64,000 bases of DNA, from contig JAQTZL010000005.1 in assembly GCA_028687755.1 (NCBI GenBank), positions 1-64,000 of the forward strand, in the 5' to 3' direction. The DNA comes from Candidatus Nanopelagicales bacterium (GTDB lineage Bacteria > Actinomycetota > Actinomycetes > S36-B12). The position numbers and the translations under genes were made by a program. Of the stretch, positions 1 through 8,902 are shown piece by piece. The notes under the pieces are model-generated. The model saw only the letters and a list, made by a program, of their open reading frames with translations, was not told the DNA's origin and searched no databases. Within the stretch, counting starts at the first letter, position 1, and each line of letters begins with the position of its first letter.

Positions 1-39
1 TGGCGTGTCGCTGCTGCTTGTATTGGCTCCCAATCGACA

Positions 40-1788
40 TCAGATATTGCGGTCGTTCTCGGGAGCCTGTCGGGCGTTGACGGCACGCAAGATCCTTGTC
101 GTTCTGGGTTCGTACCTAATGTGGTCCACCCAATAGTCGATGTTCAAACTTCCGACGTCCGTAGGTTTGACATCCTCCCCCGCACGCAGCCTGGCCTCGT
201 AGGCCAGCGCTGCGGCGTGGAGGTTCGGGTCGAGCAGCCAGTCGAATGGTTCACCAGGCTCCGCCTCCACACGGTCCACGTTCTCGACCTCGTAGACGTG
301 GATGCGCTCGAAGAACGCTTGGTTGCAGATGCGTCGGAGTGAGTCGTCAATGCTCATGTAGATCGCGTGCATGTCACCGGCTAGCGCGAGGCAGTCTTCC
401 AAGTGCGCCTTGGCCTGGTCGTACTCGATCTGGCCCGCGTCGATCTGCGCATCGAGGAACGCGAGCCTGCGGCCGATGCGGTCTTGTTCCTCTTTGAGGA
501 GGTCGAGTGGGACGGCTCCGGCGTGGTGGGCGTGGAGTAAGCTGCGGCGTTCGTCGCGGAGCTGGTCGCGCTCGACGGCGAGGGTGTGGCGTTCGGCTTT
601 GTTCGCGGTGTGGAGGTCATCGAACTGGCGCACGAGCATCTGCCGCAGCGCGGTGACGATGTGCTCGGGAATCTGCACACGCCGGTAGTAGTCCTCCACC
701 TGTCGTTCGATGTGCTCGATCGGCATCGCCTGGCGGGTGCAGTTCGTGCGCTTGGAGTGCCGCCCGGCGCAGATGAAGTACGGGTAGACGATGCCCTTGC
801 CGTTCTTCGCGTGCGTGACCATCAGCCGCGAGTCGCAGTCACCGCAGTACACGGACCCTTTCAGGTAGTGCTCGTGGGTTTGGGTCTTCTCCCCGGACAC
901 TTGGTGCGCGGTGAGAACGTTCTGGACCCGGTACCAGAGTTCCGTGCTCACCAGCGGTTCGTGGAGTCCGTCGTAGCGGACGCCACGGAAGATGACATCG
1001 CCCTTGTAGTACGGGTTGGAGAGCATCTGCTGGATCGTGGACAGCCCTGGTGCTTTCGCGGGTCGTTTCGGAGTCGGCACGCTGGTGAGGCCGCGGTCGA
1101 TCAGTTCGCTGTGCAGCATTGAGGTTGAGTAGTTCCCTGTGGCGTATGCCTCGAACGCCCACCGCACCAAAGCGGCACGGTCCCGGTCCGGGATCACGGT
1201 GGGAACGTCGCGGCCGAGCTCGTCACGCTGGTGGACGTTGAGGTATCCGATGGGTGCCCGCCCGACGGTGCCACCGGTTGCCGCTTTCTGGGTCATGCCC
1301 TTGGCGACCTCGTTGGCGAGGTTGCGGGAGTAGAACTCCGCGATCGTGGACATGATGCCGTGCAGCAGCATTCCCGATGGGGTCTCGTCAATGTTCTCCG
1401 TCGCGGACACGAGCATCACGCCGGCGTCTTTGAGGGCGAGGTGGATCGCCACGTCGTCGGCGCGGTTGCGGGCGAGCCGGTCGACTTTGTGGACGATGCA
1501 GTACGCGACCTGGTGGGTCTTGACGTACTCGATCATCCGCATCAGCTCGGGCCGGTCGGCCTTCCGCGCGGACTCGCCCGCGTCGATGAACTCCTCCACG
1601 ACGATCGCGTTCAGGTCGCGGGCTTTGCGGAGGTTCGCGTCGCGTTGCGCGGGGATCGAGAAGCCCTCGTCGCGGCCGCCGCGCTCTGCCTGCTCCTTCG
1701 TGGACACACGCAGGTAGGAGACGGCGAGGGTGGTGGTCTCGCCGAGACGGTCGAGACTGGTGGGTGGCGCTGGGGGTGCCAGAGTCAT
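40..1788 (-). CDS. Large serine recombinase (element integrase)
   Basis: This 582-residue protein is a large serine site-specific recombinase, expected to integrate and excise the element. The N-terminal resolvase domain (about 22 to 165) has the motif YLRVSTKEQ with catalytic Ser29 and the downstream DRLARNR arginines. A recombinase domain follows (about 185 to 300), then a zinc-ribbon region beginning with CGDC near residue 315. A charged coiled-coil-like stretch lies around 390 to 480. The length is normal for the family. It sits at the left edge of the conjugative block and reads leftward. The attachment site usually lies next to such a gene, but I cannot identify the core. Confidence 0.93.
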   Translation of the reverse strand: MTLAPPAPPTSLDRLGETTTLAVSYLRVSTKEQAERGGRDEGFSIPAQRDANLRKARDLNAIVVEEFIDAGESARKADRPELMRMIEYVKTHQVAYCIVHKVDRLARNRADDVAIHLALKDAGVMLVSATENIDETPSGMLLHGIMSTIAEFYSRNLANEVAKGMTQKAATGGTVGRAPIGYLNVHQRDELGRDVPTVIPDRDRAALVRWAFEAYATGNYSTSMLHSELIDRGLTSVPTPKRPAKAPGLSTIQQMLSNPYYKGDVIFRGVRYDGLHEPLVSTELWYRVQNVLTAHQVSGEKTQTHEHYLKGSVYCGDCDSRLMVTHAKNGKGIVYPYFICAGRHSKRTNCTRQAMPIEHIERQVEDYYRRVQIPEHIVTALRQMLVRQFDDLHTANKAERHTLAVERDQLRDERRSLLHAHHAGAVPLDLLKEEQDRIGRRLAFLDAQIDAGQIEYDQAKAHLEDCLALAGDMHAIYMSIDDSLRRICNQAFFERIHVYEVENVDRVEAEPGEPFDWLLDPNLHAAALAYEARLRAGEDVKPTDVGSLNIDYWVDHIRYEPRTTRILRAVNARQAPENDRNI

Positions 1789-1948
1789 GAGTCGTGTTTC
1801 CTCTCACCGATGGGTGGGAGCCAACGCGACGACGAAGCGTCACGCGGTGCGACTCGTAAACGGGAAACACGTCCGCCGGAATGAACCGGGGTAAGCCACA
1901 AGGGCAAAGAGACTGCGCACCCAGCCGGAGAGGCTGTGGCGTCGGGTT

Positions 1949-2140
1949 CTATTCTACGTTGCCAGGCTCAGAACGCCCAGGATCATCAGCATCCGGCGCG
2001 GATGACTCCTCGGCCTTCGCCCTGCCAACCGCCATGCCGAGGAACACTTGCGCGAGCTTGTGCAGATCAGGTTGGCTGCGCGGCACCGCCTCTACCGTGA
2101 AGCGCCGATCCTCACCGCGCCTGCGCCGCTGCCTGTTCAC
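1949..2140 (-). CDS. Small hypothetical protein
   Basis: This 63-residue basic protein has no family I recognise. Its start codon overlaps the stop of the DUF4913 gene by four bases (ATGA), so the two are probably translationally coupled. It begins with an Arg-rich segment (MNRQRRRRGED) and ends in a polar, disordered-looking tail. It lies between the serine recombinase and the transfer operon. It is called as a gene because of the overlap and position rather than by sequence similarity. Confidence 0.5.
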   Translation of the reverse strand: MNRQRRRRGEDRRFTVEAVPRSQPDLHKLAQVFLGMAVGRAKAEESSAPDADDPGRSEPGNVE

Positions 2141-2745
2141 GGCACTTCTCCTGTGCTCAGAACAAGTCCAGCGATGAACTGATCCTCAGCCCATCGCCGT
2201 GCTTCAACGTCGGCGTGCATGTATTCCACGAAGTCTTCCTCGCGGTTCGGGATCACCACGTCTTCGACTGGTTCGACGGGTTTCTCGCCGGGCCAGATGA
2301 TCTGGCGGGTGGGGCGGTCGGTGTTCAGGCGCGTGCCGCAGGCTGCGGTCCAGTCGCGGAGGCGTTCGCGGGCTTCGGCGAAGTCGCGATGCCAGACGAG
2401 CATCGCGGAGCCCTTCGCTTCGGGGTGGATCGCGCACAGCCAGTGGATGTGCAACGCGGACAGTTCCCACACCAATGCCGGGTGGCGGTGCCAGAACGGC
2501 GGGCAGACGGCAACGGGGAGGCCGTAGGTGTGGCGCAGCCAGTGCACCCATTCGTTGAGCGCGAGCCATTCTTCCTCCGCGGCATCGGCAGTGAGGAGAT
2601 TCCAGTTCACCGGCCCTGGCGGACCCGCCGACCCCTCATCGTCAGTTCCGGAAGTGTCGGTGTCGGGGTCGTAGCTCTCATCGAACTCGTCCTCCGCCAC
2701 CTCCCCCGGATCAACATTGCCCATCTCGGGCAGCTCATCGACCAT
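2137..2745 (-). CDS. DUF4913 domain-containing protein
   Basis: This 202-residue protein has an acidic N-terminus (about 1 to 50). It is followed by the Trp-rich core typical of DUF4913 proteins on actinobacterial plasmids and conjugative elements: WNLLTA, WLALNEWVHWL, then CPPFWHRHPALVWEL. The function of this family is not established. Its stop overlaps the next small gene, and a GA-rich ribosome-binding region precedes the ATG. It is the penultimate member of the minus-strand transfer operon. Confidence 0.75.
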   Translation of the reverse strand: MVDELPEMGNVDPGEVAEDEFDESYDPDTDTSGTDDEGSAGPPGPVNWNLLTADAAEEEWLALNEWVHWLRHTYGLPVAVCPPFWHRHPALVWELSALHIHWLCAIHPEAKGSAMLVWHRDFAEARERLRDWTAACGTRLNTDRPTRQIIWPGEKPVEPVEDVVIPNREEDFVEYMHADVEARRWAEDQFIAGLVLSTGEVP

Positions 2746-2754
2746 GACCCGCCC

Positions 2755-3219
2755 TCACCTCCCGACCGTGGCGGCACCAGCGGGCGCGCGGAGTTGTGCG
2801 TCGGGTGACAGGGCAGCATCCTCGAGTCCGGCATCCAGTGAGTCGGTTGCTGGTGTGCGTCGGGGGCGGTCGACGGTGTAGCGGGTGCGGGCGAGGTCGT
2901 GGCCCAGTTTCTTCGCGACGAACTCTTCGACCTTGACGGCCTGCCCGTTGTCGTCGGTACGGTCGTAGTGGTGGGTGTAGCCCTCGGCGATGAACTTGTC
3001 GCCTTTGGCGAAGCGCTGGTGGGCGCGTTCGGCGGTCTTCCGGAAGGCGACGAGGTCGTGGAATGTGGTCTCGGTCTGCGTGAACGAGCCGTCGTCTTCT
3101 CGGCGGTAGTGTTCCTGCCCGATCTTGACGAATAGCCGCGCATCACCTTTCTCGGTGAACGACAGGTGCGGTTCGGAAGCGATGAACCCGGACAGGGACT
3201 CTTGCGTATGGATAGCCAT
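2755..3219 (-). CDS. ssb: Single-stranded DNA-binding protein
   Basis: This 154-residue protein resembles actinobacterial element-encoded SSB proteins. An OB-fold-like region covers about residues 8 to 110, with features such as FTEKGDARLFVKIG. The C-terminal tail is variable. It would coat transferred single strands during conjugation and replication. An in-frame extension upstream (to 3342) is rejected because the ATG at 3219 is preceded by a clear AGGAG eight bases away. A small hairpin lies between it and the coupling-protein gene. Confidence 0.8.
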   Translation of the reverse strand: MAIHTQESLSGFIASEPHLSFTEKGDARLFVKIGQEHYRREDDGSFTQTETTFHDLVAFRKTAERAHQRFAKGDKFIAEGYTHHYDRTDDNGQAVKVEEFVAKKLGHDLARTRYTVDRPRRTPATDSLDAGLEDAALSPDAQLRAPAGAATVGR

Positions 3220-3241
3220 TGGACACTCCTCGTGATGACGA

Positions 3242-3260
3242 CACCCCGCACTTCGGGGTG
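3242..3260 (-). terminator. Hairpin between coupling-protein gene and ssb
   Basis: A 7-bp perfect stem (CACCCCG and CGGGGTG) with a five-base loop follows the traG-like stop codon and precedes the ssb ribosome-binding site. No T-run follows, so it may attenuate or process the transcript rather than terminate it. Confidence 0.4.
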
Positions 3261-3265
3261 CTCTG

Positions 3266-5083
3266 TCACTCAGGTGCGCCCACCGGCCCCTCATCTCCCG
3301 TGGATGCTGGGGTGCCGGCTTGCAGCAGTTCCTCCACCACACGCCGCTGACCCTGCAGCTCGCTCGCGTCCTTGCGGCGGGTCCAGGGCCGGAGTTTCGC
3401 GACGATCGGCGGTGCGGCGCGCAGCAGGATCAGTCCGGTGCCGAATGCGAGGGTGCGGATCACGTCGGGCGGCATGATCGACACCCGACGAATGGAACGC
3501 TGCGCGGTGCGGGAGCCGTGGTCGCCGATGGTGGTGGAGTCGGTGATCTCGTCGCGTTCTCCGATGAGGGTGGTGAGGTCTTGGAGGTCGCGGCTGTTGG
3601 ATGCGCCGCCGAGGATGATTTTCACAATGCTGGCGTCCCAGATCGCGCCGGCCGCGTTATCCGACCACTTCTCCCGCGCCTGCGCGAGAGACTGCAACAC
3701 CGGCATCGTCGTGATCCCCGTACCCCCTCCTTCTGCCATCAACGTCGGGAGCGACGGGAGCGGGGCAAGGTTGCCGATCTCATCCAGCGCGAGCAGCAGG
3801 GGCGGGTCGAGGCGGGCTGCGGGTGAGCGTGCGGCGAGGCGGCGGGAGGCTTCGACGAGGTCTTCCACGAACGCCGACACCAGCGCGGCACTGTTATTCG
3901 CCCCCGCCCCCGTCGCGAGCAGATACACGGTGCCGCGCTTGCGTAGAAACTCCTCCGGATCGAACCGCTCCTCCGGGCCCGGACTGACCGCATCAAGAAC
4001 ACGAGGATCGGCGAGCGCGGCAAGGGACAGGGACACGCCTTGCCAGATGGAGTCGCGGGTTCGGGGGTCTGAGTCGATCATCGCCTGCAACGAATCCGCC
4101 CACCCCGTCGCCGCCCGAGGGTTCGCAGTGAGGATCGCGACCGCATCGGACGCTGCGGCAGGATCGAGGGTCCACCGGAACAGCTCGGCAGGCGCACGTT
4201 GATCGAGGGCGGCGGCGTGAAGGAGGGCTTGGAGTGCGGTGCGGGTTTTCCCTTCCCAGAAGTCCCCGCCCTCGACGCCACCGGCGGACAGGCCGGTGCC
4301 CGCAGCGAGGCCGGTGGCGCGGATCATCGCCGTCAACGGGTCCTCACATCCCCGGATCGGCGACCACCGGAGTCCTGCGGGGACGCCTTCGGCGAGGTGC
4401 TGCGGATCGAACACCGCCACCGGCCGACCCTCCGCGCCCCGCGCCTTCAACGTCGCGGTGAGGTTGTCGGGGCGGGTGGAGGTTGTGACGACTGCGCCGG
4501 GGGCATCGAGGATCGCGTTGATGACCACATGCAGACCCTTCCCAGAACGGGGTGGCCCGATCAGCAGGATCGAATCCTCCACACTCGCCCACACACCCAC
4601 ATTCCTCGATGCGCCGAGGAGGTAGCCGACATCGGTGACGGCAGGCTCCTCGATGGAGGGACGGAGTTGCCCGGCCCGTCGCAGCAGTGCCTTCTCTGAG
4701 GCTGCGGTGGTGACGTCGGTGCGGGTGGCGATCCCGACGATCCGGTACGGGTCGACCTTCGTCTGCCGTGCGTGCTCACGGAAGAACCGCCACACCCACC
4801 ACCCCGCACCACCGACCGCGACGATGAGGACACCTGCGACGACCCAGTACGCCACCGGGTTCAGCCCGTTGGCACCGAGTGCGCTGCCGGGGTCGGTGGG
4901 GTGCAGGATGACGCCGAGGCCGGCTTCAATCCCGCCCGTAGGCTGCTTGATCCCGGTGACCCAGGCGGTGATGGTGCCCGCGACGCGGAGGATGACGGCG
5001 AGGACGGCGGCGGCGATGAGGGCGATGATGCCGAGGTTCGCCAGCTCATCCCCAAGCGCCCCACCCTGCCGCGGAGTACTCAT
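3266..5083 (-). CDS. Type IV coupling protein, VirD4/TraG family
   Basis: This 605-residue membrane ATPase would link the relaxase-DNA complex to the transfer channel. Two N-terminal membrane segments (about 13 to 42 and 77 to 99) are followed by a Walker A motif GPPRSGKG at 176 to 183. A Walker B LLLALDEIG lies at 429 to 437, and the following TGITTMPVLQSLAQAREKW matches the conserved TraG/VirD4 region. Length is normal for actinobacterial members. Its start overlaps the stop of the upstream gene by four bases, so it is translationally coupled to it. The last codons contain a copy of the GCACCTGnCTG-like motif that recurs upstream of the ICE genes. Confidence 0.93.
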   Translation of the reverse strand: MSTPRQGGALGDELANLGIIALIAAAVLAVILRVAGTITAWVTGIKQPTGGIEAGLGVILHPTDPGSALGANGLNPVAYWVVAGVLIVAVGGAGWWVWRFFREHARQTKVDPYRIVGIATRTDVTTAASEKALLRRAGQLRPSIEEPAVTDVGYLLGASRNVGVWASVEDSILLIGPPRSGKGLHVVINAILDAPGAVVTTSTRPDNLTATLKARGAEGRPVAVFDPQHLAEGVPAGLRWSPIRGCEDPLTAMIRATGLAAGTGLSAGGVEGGDFWEGKTRTALQALLHAAALDQRAPAELFRWTLDPAAASDAVAILTANPRAATGWADSLQAMIDSDPRTRDSIWQGVSLSLAALADPRVLDAVSPGPEERFDPEEFLRKRGTVYLLATGAGANNSAALVSAFVEDLVEASRRLAARSPAARLDPPLLLALDEIGNLAPLPSLPTLMAEGGGTGITTMPVLQSLAQAREKWSDNAAGAIWDASIVKIILGGASNSRDLQDLTTLIGERDEITDSTTIGDHGSRTAQRSIRRVSIMPPDVIRTLAFGTGLILLRAAPPIVAKLRPWTRRKDASELQGQRRVVEELLQAGTPASTGDEGPVGAPE

Positions 5084-5670
5084 TGGATTCTCACGATGCT
5101 GAGGGTGCCGGAGATGCGCCCGAGGAGGATCACTTCACCCGTCACCGCCAACGCTGCCTGCTCTGCGGTGAGGAGAGCGCGGGCGGTGCCGTTGCTGCTG
5201 GCGTCGGTGTGGGCGTGGATGATCGCAACGGCAACATCCTCACCTGGAACGAACCCCGCCCCTTCGACCTGATGCAGCACGGGCGGCACCGCGCGCACCG
5301 GCGCCGCCATGACGTCGTCCGGGGGTGGTACTTCCCACGGTCTCGGCGCGGGGCGTTCGCGGGGCGGGGTGATGATGTCGGTGAACGTCGACCCGTCCGC
5401 CTCGTGTACCTGCACCCGCAGCGGCGACCGATATCGGGCGGTGAGGGCGTCGAGGATCGTCGGGAACGCTTCGCGTCGCCACCCCGGAGCGAACGGCTCC
5501 GGCAGGTACGTCGCCCCGTCGACGGTGACTGTCATCGCACCGTCATCGGTGATGGTGAACTCCACCACCGGCACGACGACCGGTCCACCGGGCTCAGTCT
5601 TCGGTGGCTTCGGCGCTTTCGGGGGTTGGTGGTCGGGGTGGGTGCGGCGGTAGCGGGGCTTCGGCGTCAC
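5080..5670 (-). CDS. Hypothetical transfer-operon protein
   Basis: This 196-residue protein starts at GTG 5670 after a GAGAGG-type ribosome-binding site; the in-frame extension to 5898 overlaps the surface-protein gene and is rejected. The N-terminal 35 residues are basic and Pro-rich (PPKAPKPPKTEPGG). The rest looks like a soluble mixed fold with no signal peptide or membrane segment. It overlaps the coupling-protein start by four bases, implying joint expression. I do not recognise a family; it may be a cytoplasmic partner of the coupling protein. Confidence 0.7.
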   Translation of the reverse strand: MTPKPRYRRTHPDHQPPKAPKPPKTEPGGPVVVPVVEFTITDDGAMTVTVDGATYLPEPFAPGWRREAFPTILDALTARYRSPLRVQVHEADGSTFTDIITPPRERPAPRPWEVPPPDDVMAAPVRAVPPVLHQVEGAGFVPGEDVAVAIIHAHTDASSNGTARALLTAEQAALAVTGEVILLGRISGTLSIVRIQ

Positions 5671-5703
5671 AGGGTTCCTCTCGGTGGAGTGCAGTGGTGT
5701 CGC

Positions 5704-5716
5704 CAGGCAGGTGCGC
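5704..5716 (-). promoter_or_regulatory. Recurrent ICE upstream motif GCACCTGnCTG
   Basis: This copy (CAGGCAGGTGC on the plus strand) lies 33 bases upstream of the GTG at 5670. Similar copies precede several other ICE genes. Confidence 0.45.
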
Positions 5717-5821
5717 TCGTACCGCCCCGGGAACGCAGGTGGGAGGGCACGAACCTGGGGGTGGTTCGTGCCCTCCCGTGCCGGCCCGCCATGGGGGTGC
5801 CGGCGGGTCAGCAGCCTGGGG

Positions 5822-8800
5822 TTAGTCCTCCTTTGCTCCCTCGAACTGGGCCTTGAACTCCTCGAACGCTTCGTCTTCCTCGCGGACGTACCCGGCACGG
5901 TCGCGGGCGATCGCGAGGTGACGCCCGAACAGCAGCACCCCGCCGGTGACCGCGGCGATCAGCCCACCGGCAAGACCGAGCGGCCACCAGTCACCGCCGC
6001 CGGTGTGAGCGAGCTCACCCGGCGTGCCCGGTGTCCCTGGTTCGTCCGGAGTGTCGGTGACGGTGGTGGTCTCATCCGGTGCGCCGCAGACCCCACGGTG
6101 CAGGATCGTGCCGTCCTCATCGGTGACGGTCTCCACCCAGTAGTAGATGCCGACCGTCTCGAAGATCACCTCGTCAGAGCGATACTCACCCGGCCCATCC
6201 AGATCAATCGTGGTGGAGGTGAAAACGAGGTCTTCCGAGGTGCAAGTCGCGGTGTCACTGTCCTGCCGGTACGCCTCGAAGATCAGGCGTGCCCCGTCGG
6301 GGACGGTGCCGGTGACGGTCGCGACATCATGCGCCGGATCACCAAGCTGCACGGTCGCCACGGCGTTCGTTTTCACGATCAGCTCCTCTGGCTGCTCCTT
6401 CACCACCGTCGTCTCACCCGGCGCACCGCAGACGCCTTCGGCGATGATCTCGCCGTCGGCGTTGTAGAGGGATTCGACCCAGTACACATTCCCCGGCTCA
6501 GTGACGGTGGTGGTGCCAGAACGGTAGACACCCGCCTGAGTGATCGGGATCTCCTCGCTCTCATAGAACGGCGATTCACACACGGCTCCGGGGTCTGCCG
6601 GGTGGGGTCCGTAAGCGCGGAACACCAGATAGGAACCGTCGGGAATCTTCGTGCCCTGCACGAGCGCAGTATCCGAGAACGGTTCACCGACGAACGCTTC
6701 CGGTGTCGCCTGCGTCACCACCGACACCGGAACCTCCGTATTGGTGGGTGGGACGTAGAAGCGTTCCAGCACATCCGCCGGAGACGACGCATACGGCTGC
6801 ACGCGGTCGTCGCCGGTGAAGGTGGTGACGAGGACGTAGAAGCCGGGCTCGGTCGGCACGATCTTGTCCTCATCCGTGTACCCGAGCTTGTACACCCCGT
6901 TCCTCGCCGGCGTCGTAAGCGCCGTCAGCACCGGAGCACCGGTGAGGTCGAGATCATCGGTGAGTTCCGTGTCGGTGGCGAAGGGGCCGTAGACGGTGTG
7001 GTGGAGTTCGTCGACGTCGGCGTTCCAGTAGCCGTCGCCGGTGAAGTCGCCGTGGTTCGCCGGGAACCCGGTGACGGTGATCGCATCGAAGGCGCGTCCG
7101 CCGGGGTGCACGTTGTACTCTCGCATCAGCGAGGTCACCGTGACCGGCCACCGCACCGAGGTCGTCTCCACCGTGATGCCGTACTCGTCCTGCCAGTCGT
7201 TGGCGAGGTAGTCGCGCACCCACTCGGGCTGCGACGACTTCTTGACCTCCCACACCCATGTCACGAACCCGCCCGTCGGCGCGATCACCGACGGAGACGT
7301 GTACACGCCGGGACCGTCTGCGGTGACTGTCACCGTGCCGAGCGGCACTGCGTTCGGGTCGATGTCGGCGCTCTGCGCCGGGGGCAGTGTGCCTGGCACC
7401 TGGTAGGCGGTGCCCTCGAACACCACCGGAATGTGCGCGCCGTCCTTCTTCAACCACGCACCATTGCTGCTACTGACGGTGATCGTGTCCGTGAGTGCGT
7501 CGCCGGGGACGGCGAGACGCTGATCTGCTTCCGAAACAGCTTCGGGCTGGAACGGCACCACCGATGTCTCGGTGACTTGTCCGAAGCGGTCGGTGAACGA
7601 GTCGGTGAGGTACTTCGCGTGCTCACCGTGCGCGGCCTTGTCGATGCTCCACACCCACGTGTAGAACCCCGACTCGGAAGCAACGATCGTGCCCGGCGAC
7701 GTATACGACCCCGCACCCGTCAACGTCACCGTCTCGACGCCGGTGACGGGCGCTCCGGCAGGTGGGGTGTCTGCTTCGGTGGGCTGCTCATCGAACGGCC
7801 CATACAGGGTTCCGGTCGCGGTCACCTCGATCGGGATCCCGTCGAGGTGAATCCAGGCGCCCTTCGACACCGACACGGTGAGCCCGTCCACGAACACATC
7901 ACCCTCGGCGACGTAGCGGGAGGCGACCTGGGTGGTGATCTCCGGCTGGAAGTCCAGCGCGATCACCGGCGACTCCGCCCGCGCCGAAAGCCCGGTGGAT
8001 GACCCTGCGACGGCGGCGATCAGACGCTGCGCGCCGGGAGTCGTGTAGAGATCGAGCGCGGCACCGTACCCCGCCGCGGCGATGTTCATGGAAGCACCGA
8101 CACGGTACGACGGCACGCCGTCTGCGGGGGTGCCGGTGATCGGATGTGTCCCGGCGCCGATCGTGCGGGCCGATGAACCGTCAGCGAAGATCGCATCCGA
8201 CAGGATCGCCGTGCCTGTGAGCCCTGCCGGGTGGGTTGCGACGGTGAGGGTGCCGGCGTACTGATCCGCCATGTCCAGTGACAGAGACAGTGAGGGGTCG
8301 GTGACGGCGTAGACGGCGGCGTTCTGGCGCATCATGTCCAGGTTCGCGAGGATCGTGCCCCGCTCGGACGCGGGCGCCCGCCCGACGTAGTAGATGTCGC
8401 CGGACATGCCGTGGGAGTTGTAGGTGCCGGCACTCGTGATCGACCATACGAACAGAGCGACCGCCGCAGTCGTATTCGGATCGCCTGACTGCCCCCACCG
8501 ATCCAGCACATAGTTCAGCTCCGCGAGCTGCTGCCGGGACAGCGAGTCCAGCGACGTGATCGTTTCCGGCCCGGAGGTACGCGCGAACGGTGAAGCCGCA
8601 TCGAGGTCCGCGCAGTACGCCTGCCGGCCATCAACGTCGGTGTTGTACGCGCCGAGGAACCCGTTCCCGATGTCGTACCCGACCCCGAGACTGCCCGCAT
8701 GAGCCGCCGGCGCATTCAGTGCGAGCGACCCTGCCAGCAGGAACAGGGCCAGCAGCACCGAGAGCCAGCGCCGCACCCCCGTTCTGGGTGGCGCAGCCTC

Positions 8801-8857
8801 CGGCTGCGTGATGTGGGCGAGTGATCCTGACACGAGATACCTCCTGGTGTTGTCCAT
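5822..8857 (-). CDS. Large LAxTG-anchored surface protein
   Basis: This 1011-residue protein is predicted to be exported and wall-anchored. A signal segment (about 30 to 54, LSVLLALFLLAGSLALNAPAAHA) is followed by a domain with YCADLD and VALFVWSIT. These recall thioester-type adhesin domains, but the usual Gln of the thioester is not evident. Several Ig-like repeats of about 110 to 130 residues follow, with recurrent GxYxSxxxxxxxxGxYxWVxxx patterns. The C-terminus has LAHTGGG, a membrane segment and a charged tail, matching the LAxTG signal used by class E sortases. Lying inside the transfer operon, it may promote mating-cell contact. That role is inferred. Confidence 0.85.
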   Translation of the reverse strand: MDNTRRYLVSGSLAHITQPEAAPPRTGVRRWLSVLLALFLLAGSLALNAPAAHAGSLGVGYDIGNGFLGAYNTDVDGRQAYCADLDAASPFARTSGPETITSLDSLSRQQLAELNYVLDRWGQSGDPNTTAAVALFVWSITSAGTYNSHGMSGDIYYVGRAPASERGTILANLDMMRQNAAVYAVTDPSLSLSLDMADQYAGTLTVATHPAGLTGTAILSDAIFADGSSARTIGAGTHPITGTPADGVPSYRVGASMNIAAAGYGAALDLYTTPGAQRLIAAVAGSSTGLSARAESPVIALDFQPEITTQVASRYVAEGDVFVDGLTVSVSKGAWIHLDGIPIEVTATGTLYGPFDEQPTEADTPPAGAPVTGVETVTLTGAGSYTSPGTIVASESGFYTWVWSIDKAAHGEHAKYLTDSFTDRFGQVTETSVVPFQPEAVSEADQRLAVPGDALTDTITVSSSNGAWLKKDGAHIPVVFEGTAYQVPGTLPPAQSADIDPNAVPLGTVTVTADGPGVYTSPSVIAPTGGFVTWVWEVKKSSQPEWVRDYLANDWQDEYGITVETTSVRWPVTVTSLMREYNVHPGGRAFDAITVTGFPANHGDFTGDGYWNADVDELHHTVYGPFATDTELTDDLDLTGAPVLTALTTPARNGVYKLGYTDEDKIVPTEPGFYVLVTTFTGDDRVQPYASSPADVLERFYVPPTNTEVPVSVVTQATPEAFVGEPFSDTALVQGTKIPDGSYLVFRAYGPHPADPGAVCESPFYESEEIPITQAGVYRSGTTTVTEPGNVYWVESLYNADGEIIAEGVCGAPGETTVVKEQPEELIVKTNAVATVQLGDPAHDVATVTGTVPDGARLIFEAYRQDSDTATCTSEDLVFTSTTIDLDGPGEYRSDEVIFETVGIYYWVETVTDEDGTILHRGVCGAPDETTTVTDTPDEPGTPGTPGELAHTGGGDWWPLGLAGGLIAAVTGGVLLFGRHLAIARDRAGYVREEDEAFEEFKAQFEGAKED

Positions 8858-8885
8858 CAGCGACGCGAGCCGGCCGCCTTCACAC

Positions 8886-8895
8886 CAGGTGCACC
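8886..8895 (-). promoter_or_regulatory. Recurrent ICE upstream motif (GGTGCACCTG copy)
   Basis: CAGGTGCACC on the plus strand, 28 bases upstream of the surface-protein ATG. It contains the perfect dyad GGTGCACC, shared with copies at 15568 and 18223. Confidence 0.4.
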
Positions 8896-8902
8896 ACCCG
8901 CC

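Noticed and set aside
5684-8002. Plus-strand open frame of 772 codons
   Set aside because: Entirely antisense to the surface-protein gene; the product is Arg/Val-rich with no recognisable domain and comes from high-G+C codon bias.
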